DNA of 46,336 nucleotides from Sporolactobacillus sp. THM7-4 (GTDB lineage Bacteria > Bacillota > Bacilli > Bacillales > Sporolactobacillaceae), in the NCBI RefSeq assembly GCF_004153165.1, contig NZ_SEMD01000022.1, forward strand, positions 1-46,336, given 5' to 3'. The position numbers and the translations under genes were made by a program. Shown piece after piece: positions 42,768 to 46,336 of the stretch; within the stretch, counting starts at the first letter, position 1, and every line of letters begins with the position of its first letter. A model generated the notes under the pieces. The model was not told where the DNA came from, did not search any database, and saw only the letters and a list, made by a program, of their open reading frames with translations.

Positions 42768-43784
42768 ATGAAACGTTCCACTAAATTCAAAAAACTGATG
42801 AGTGTTTTTATTGCTTGTCTGCTGATTCTGACCATGACAGCCTGTGGTTCTTCCTCGGCAGCCAATCATTCAGGTACTACTGCTTCATCAAAGGGCCCTA
42901 TCAAGCTTGCATTTAGTCCGCTGCCGACATGGTATTTCTGGTATCTAGTACAGGAAAAAGGATTTTTCAAAAAGCGCCATGTAAATGTCAAGCTCGTCTA
43001 CTTTCCAGTTTATAGCGATTCAATATCAGCTTTGAATGCAGGAAAAGTAGATGCAAACAGTGAAGCTTTAATTGACTGTATTTCACCAATTTCAAAGGGA
43101 GTTCCGATTAAGTCTGTATTTGCAACCGACTACTCAGCAGGCGGAGACGGAGTTGTCGCTAAACCAGGAATTAAATCAGTAAAGGAATTGAAAGGTAAAA
43201 CCGTCGGAACGGAATTTGGAACGATTGAACATTTCTTCCTGTTGACGGCTTTAAAAGACGCGGGTATGTCGGAAAGCGATATTCATTTAACAAATATGAG
43301 TGTTGAAGATGCCGGTAATGCATTTATAGCTAAAAAGCTTGACGCTGCAGCTCTATGGGAACCATTTCTATCTAAAGCACAGACAAAAGGTAAAGGAACA
43401 AAGATTGCCTCTTCTAAAAGCTATCCAGGGCTGATTGCAGATCTATTTGTGATGAATAAGAAGGTCATGAAGGACAGACCACAGGATGTCAAAAAAATTA
43501 TCGCCGCTTGGTTTGACGCACAGAAGTATTATCATGCTCATCCAGCAGAGTCTCTGAAAATTATTGCTAATAAAGCAGGTATCACACCTGCTGAGCTGAA
43601 ACAGGGGCTGGATGGTTTCAATCTTCTTTCACCGACCGCCAATAAGGACATATATAAAAGAGGGAACACATTTAAATCTTTATATTACAGCGGTGAACAG
43701 AATGGCAAGTTTCTAAAGGATCTCAATTACGTACAAAAGGTACCGAATCTGAATGAATTTCTAAACAGTCCGTATGTTAAATAA
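42768..43784 (+). CDS. Lipoprotein binding protein, NMT1/TauA type (second copy)
   Basis: Paralog of the first binding protein, 338 residues, lipobox LTMTA then Cys. Equivalent segments: AFSPLPTWYFWYLVQEKGFF, GKVDANSEALIDCISPI, LKGKTVGTEFGTIEHFFLL, KKLDAAALWEPFLSKA. The two are clearly related along their length but moderately diverged, so they may bind different ligands and share one permease-ATPase pair. GAGGAGG precedes the ATG, which lies 21 bp after the ATPase. Confidence 0.88.
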   Translation: MKRSTKFKKLMSVFIACLLILTMTACGSSSAANHSGTTASSKGPIKLAFSPLPTWYFWYLVQEKGFFKKRHVNVKLVYFPVYSDSISALNAGKVDANSEALIDCISPISKGVPIKSVFATDYSAGGDGVVAKPGIKSVKELKGKTVGTEFGTIEHFFLLTALKDAGMSESDIHLTNMSVEDAGNAFIAKKLDAAALWEPFLSKAQTKGKGTKIASSKSYPGLIADLFVMNKKVMKDRPQDVKKIIAAWFDAQKYYHAHPAESLKIIANKAGITPAELKQGLDGFNLLSPTANKDIYKRGNTFKSLYYSGEQNGKFLKDLNYVQKVPNLNEFLNSPYVK

Positions 43785-43932
43785 GAAAACCTCTAATTTT
43801 CAATTCACATTGCTTGCTCATGTTTGAATCCTGGTAAGTATATAATACCCCTTACTAAGGAGACTACATGAGTTCTTTTTTTAGGTACTATCTATCCAAA
43901 TTTGAATGGTTTTATAAATCGGTGAGAAGAAA

Positions 43933-44114
43933 ATGAATAAGTTCGTTGGTCGGTAGGGCATCCCTTCTGGTAATGATGCGAAGAAGAAATTAATTTGTTC
44001 AGTTAGTGTTCCATCTGGAATATTAGATCAATTAAAGAAGGTACTTTCCGCCACCAAGCCTATTCTGATGAAGTCATTACATTATATGATATCGAAAAGA
44101 AGAGGGTTAGATAA
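43933..44114 (+). pseudogene. Decayed small gene of unknown family
   Basis: A start at 43933 with a GGTGAGAAG site reads MNKFVGR, stop, then GIPSGNDAKKKLICSVSVPS and further in frame; past about 44025 a second frame continues protein-like (EGTFRHQAYSDEVITLYDIE) and stops at 44114, three bases before the next gene. One nonsense codon plus one frameshift would turn these into a single 60-residue product coupled to the metallo-beta-lactamase gene. The family is not recognised. It could also be chance; no known domain supports it. Confidence 0.35.
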
Positions 44115-44116
44115 AA

Positions 44117-44938
44117 GTGATTATTTACACGAATAGAAACGTAAGCATTTTTCGCAGCAGCTTGCAGGAAACAGTTACCACAGTGGTTATGTCACGTGAT
44201 GTGGTTCTGGTCGTTGATCCGACGTGGCTGCCTTCGGAAGTTGAAGAAATAAAAACATATGTTGATAGAATTATCGGTCAAAGAAAACTTTATTTGCTGT
44301 TCACCCATTCAGACTTCGATCATATTATCGGATACAATGCCTTTCCGGGAGCTAAAGTCATTGCCAGCGGAGCTTTTGCAAAGAGCAGTCTTGAAAAACA
44401 AAATCGGATTCTGTCAGAAATTAAGTCTTTCGATGATGAATTTTATCTAACAAGGCCATATAAAACCGCATTTCCAAAAGTGGATCATACCTTTAAAAGG
44501 GATGGAGAAACCTTCAAAATCGGGGACCTTCAGTTAACTTTTTATAACGCTCCAGGCCATAATGACGATGGTATGTTTACTATTATTGAACCGCTTGGCA
44601 TCCTGCTTTCAGGTGATTATTTTTGCGATGTTGAATTTCCTTATATTTATTATTCCGGTGAGCTCTATGAAAAGACATTGGCTAAACTGGATATAATTAT
44701 GAAACAAATTGATATTCGACTGATGATACCAGGGCATGGGAATTACACAACAAATAAACAAGAAATGAAAAAAAGACAATCTGACTCGTTAAATTACCTT
44801 CATTTCATGCGCAAATTGATAAAAGAGAATGATCAGGAGGCTATCGATCATTTAATTGACCGTTATAAGTTCCTAACCATCATGAAAAAATTCCATAAAG
44901 ATAATATGATGCTGCTGAAAAAAGAGATGGAACAATAA
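44117..44938 (+). CDS. Metallo-beta-lactamase-fold hydrolase
   Basis: A 273-residue MBL-fold protein without signal peptide. Metal motifs: FTHSDFDHIIG (HxDxDH, where the third position of the common HxHxDH is Asp), APGHNDDG (His), LLSGDYFCD (bridging Asp) and IPGHGNY (last His). The C-terminal 60 residues are helical and charged (EMKKRQSDSLNYLHFMRKLI). The start is GTG with a weak GAGGG site 11 bases upstream. It is separated from the transport genes by 330 bp including a decayed gene, so membership in the guanidine operon is uncertain. Substrate unknown. Confidence 0.82.
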   Translation: MIIYTNRNVSIFRSSLQETVTTVVMSRDVVLVVDPTWLPSEVEEIKTYVDRIIGQRKLYLLFTHSDFDHIIGYNAFPGAKVIASGAFAKSSLEKQNRILSEIKSFDDEFYLTRPYKTAFPKVDHTFKRDGETFKIGDLQLTFYNAPGHNDDGMFTIIEPLGILLSGDYFCDVEFPYIYYSGELYEKTLAKLDIIMKQIDIRLMIPGHGNYTTNKQEMKKRQSDSLNYLHFMRKLIKENDQEAIDHLIDRYKFLTIMKKFHKDNMMLLKKEMEQ

Positions 44939-45005
44939 ACAAACTTGATTTAAACACTCATACCTGAAAAATTTCTATAGACCAATAAACATGATCACGA
45001 CAGAG

Positions 45006-45045
45006 ATCCGTCTCGTTAATGCTTTTACCAGAAGCCGAGACGGAT
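45006..45045. terminator. Hairpin after the MBL gene
   Basis: ATCCGTCTCG and CGAGACGGAT form a perfect 10-bp stem with a 20-nt loop, 67 bp beyond the stop codon. Only AATCTTATT follows on the plus strand, so termination would be weak. Confidence 0.4.
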
Positions 45046-45246
45046 AATCTTATTGATATGAAATTTCGGTACGGCAACTGCTCATGCAGTTTTGTTGCCA
45101 ACCGTCACAGCTTGTGGCACTGGCGGTATTTTTTAGCCTTATCCTTAATTCAATATCGTAAGCGTTATCCGAAGACCAGGAAACGATTATTCAATTGTCA
45201 AACAAGGTCTTTCAAGTCTTGAGAGTCCCGTTTTGATCTGAGGCAT
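45046..45246. other. Intergenic region between MBL gene and corA-like gene
   Basis: A 67-codon open frame (45019-45222) has no ribosome binding site and an amino-acid mix rich in Arg, Trp and Cys; I do not consider it a gene. Nothing else is recognised. Confidence 0.35.
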
Positions 45247-46296
45247 CTATTTAAACATTGAGTGCTTTTCTCTTGTTTTCAGAATATCTCCGGTCCAGCC
45301 TTTTCGGTATAGATAGAGATAAAGGAGAATGGTGTTGACAATAATGACTGTGAGTGCGGCTATGAAACCGTAGCGCCAGGATAGCCAGGGCATGTTTGGA
45401 AAGTTCATACCCCATAAGGCGCTCCAGCAGGCAATCGGGGTAAACAGGACGGTTATGACGGTCAGGGTTTTCATGATCTCGTTCCCGCGGTGGCTTGAGA
45501 CGACCGCTTCGACATCAATTAACGTGTCAATTTCATGCTGGTACTCTTTTAATAGCATCAGGCATCTTTTTATTTTAATGGTTTTTTGCTTCACTTGCGG
45601 ATACTGCAGAATTTCTTCTCCGAATGCTTCCTCCAGACCGAGCAAGATTTCCCTGACCGGGATCATTAAGTTCCGGCAAATTGACAGTTCATGGCGCCGG
45701 TCATATATTTTGTCCAAAGTACTTGTGTTATTACGCTTTTTAATGTCCCAGATCATCTCATTCATTTTGATTTCAAAATCACTAATTTTTTCCAAGTAGT
45801 TAGTGGTGAGTGCACCCAGAATAATAAAAAAGGCATCAATCGCATTTTTTGAACGGTCCATTTGCTCAACTATTTTTTTGATTTCTGTGTTTTTCAGTCT
45901 GGAAAAGTCTAAGTCTACAGTCAGTAATGTATGCTCAGTAATATAATAATGAAAAATATCGTTCTCTTCCCGGTTAATCGTATTCTGCATATAAATTAGT
46001 GATCCGTTAACAAAAGGTTGATCATATTGGGTTGTGTTCACGGTAATCTTATTGGTATGGTTTTTCTCAATATTTTTCAGCCAATCTCTGCATTCTTTAT
46101 TTTGATCAATGATTTGTTTGATTTCTGTCTCATCCCAGCTTTCGAGACGATACCATATCCATTGATAATCCTTGTTTTCATATTTTTTAAGCATCCAATC
46201 CTCCGTCTCGTAAGCGTCAAATAATGGACACCTAGGATCGTCACCCGGATCATGGGATAATACATTCATTAAAGATGGAATGGAGATGAATCTCAT
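45247..46296 (-). CDS. CorA-family divalent cation transporter
   Basis: A 349-residue member of the CorA/ZntB family: N-terminal cytoplasmic alpha/beta domain, long helical stalk (about 170-280), and two C-terminal helices with the pore motif GMNF in SALWGMNFPNMPWLSWRYGF. CorA forms pentamers that move Mg2+, Co2+ or Zn2+ across the membrane. The ATG at 46296 has only AAGG two bases away, too close, and the frame stays open to the window edge, so the true start may lie a little upstream, outside the window. Mg2+ versus other metals cannot be told. Confidence 0.85.
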   Translation of the reverse strand: MRFISIPSLMNVLSHDPGDDPRCPLFDAYETEDWMLKKYENKDYQWIWYRLESWDETEIKQIIDQNKECRDWLKNIEKNHTNKITVNTTQYDQPFVNGSLIYMQNTINREENDIFHYYITEHTLLTVDLDFSRLKNTEIKKIVEQMDRSKNAIDAFFIILGALTTNYLEKISDFEIKMNEMIWDIKKRNNTSTLDKIYDRRHELSICRNLMIPVREILLGLEEAFGEEILQYPQVKQKTIKIKRCLMLLKEYQHEIDTLIDVEAVVSSHRGNEIMKTLTVITVLFTPIACWSALWGMNFPNMPWLSWRYGFIAALTVIIVNTILLYLYLYRKGWTGDILKTREKHSMFK

Positions 46297-46336
46297 GACC
46301 TTGAACGACCGAGATTTGTTATGGAAAGAACGTATT

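Noticed and set aside
45019-45222. 67-codon plus-strand frame
   Set aside because: It begins within a hairpin, has no ribosome binding site and shows no recognisable domain.

Overview
The window looks like chromosomal DNA from a low-to-medium GC, spore-forming type Firmicute. The grounds are strong AGGAGG-type ribosome binding sites, TTG/GTG starts, lipoprotein signal peptides, purine and guanidine-I riboswitches, and a YveA-like amino-acid symporter. The mix of Bacillus-like genes with a Stickland-type D-proline reductase operon would fit a facultatively anaerobic Bacillales lineage such as Sporolactobacillaceae; that placement is inference only.

Layout. 1-127: one end of an IS66-family element. 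650-7500 (minus): a purine (guanine-class) riboswitch followed by a lipoprotein binding protein, nucleoside hydrolase, two permeases, an ATPase of the spermidine/iron/thiamine ABC type, and adenine deaminase, which together suggest purine or nucleoside uptake and salvage. 7653-9738 (minus): a small DUF2294/MpsC-like protein and an aspartate-type APC symporter. 10263-16763 (minus): a D-proline reductase operon (prdF, prdC, prdA, small conserved gene, prdB, then a class III aminotransferase) behind a textbook sigma-54 promoter. PrdB has Cys where clostridial PrdB has selenocysteine. 16942-17991: 50 tandem units of a 21-bp repeat in unbroken phase, lying between the prd promoter and the gene for its probable sigma-54 activator PrdR (18132-19877).

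19878-21249 is a gene-poor stretch with a 32-aa membrane peptide gene and two further 21-bp repeat arrays. 21250-23260 (plus): DUF1861 protein and GH130 mannoside phosphorylase-like enzyme. 23875-25302: C69 dipeptidase. 25657-26907: a decayed cadmium/zinc efflux locus (cadC-like and cadA-like pseudogenes plus operator). 27197-30950: RpiR regulator divergent from a fructose-type 1-phosphofructokinase/PTS operon.

31398-38445 (minus): a guanidine degradation operon (two DUF1989 carboxyguanidine deiminase subunits, guanidine/urea carboxylase, allophanate hydrolase) under a guanidine-I (ykkC) riboswitch. A second, divergent guanidine-I riboswitch (38773) leads into a plus-strand operon of two NMT1/TauA-like binding proteins, an NAD-dependent epimerase, a permease and an ATPase, with a decayed small gene and a metallo-beta-lactamase-fold protein behind it. 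45247-46296: a CorA-type transporter at the right edge.

Taken together the region is dominated by nitrogen-compound scavenging and catabolism (purines, proline, dipeptides, guanidine), much of it controlled by riboswitches or sigma-54.
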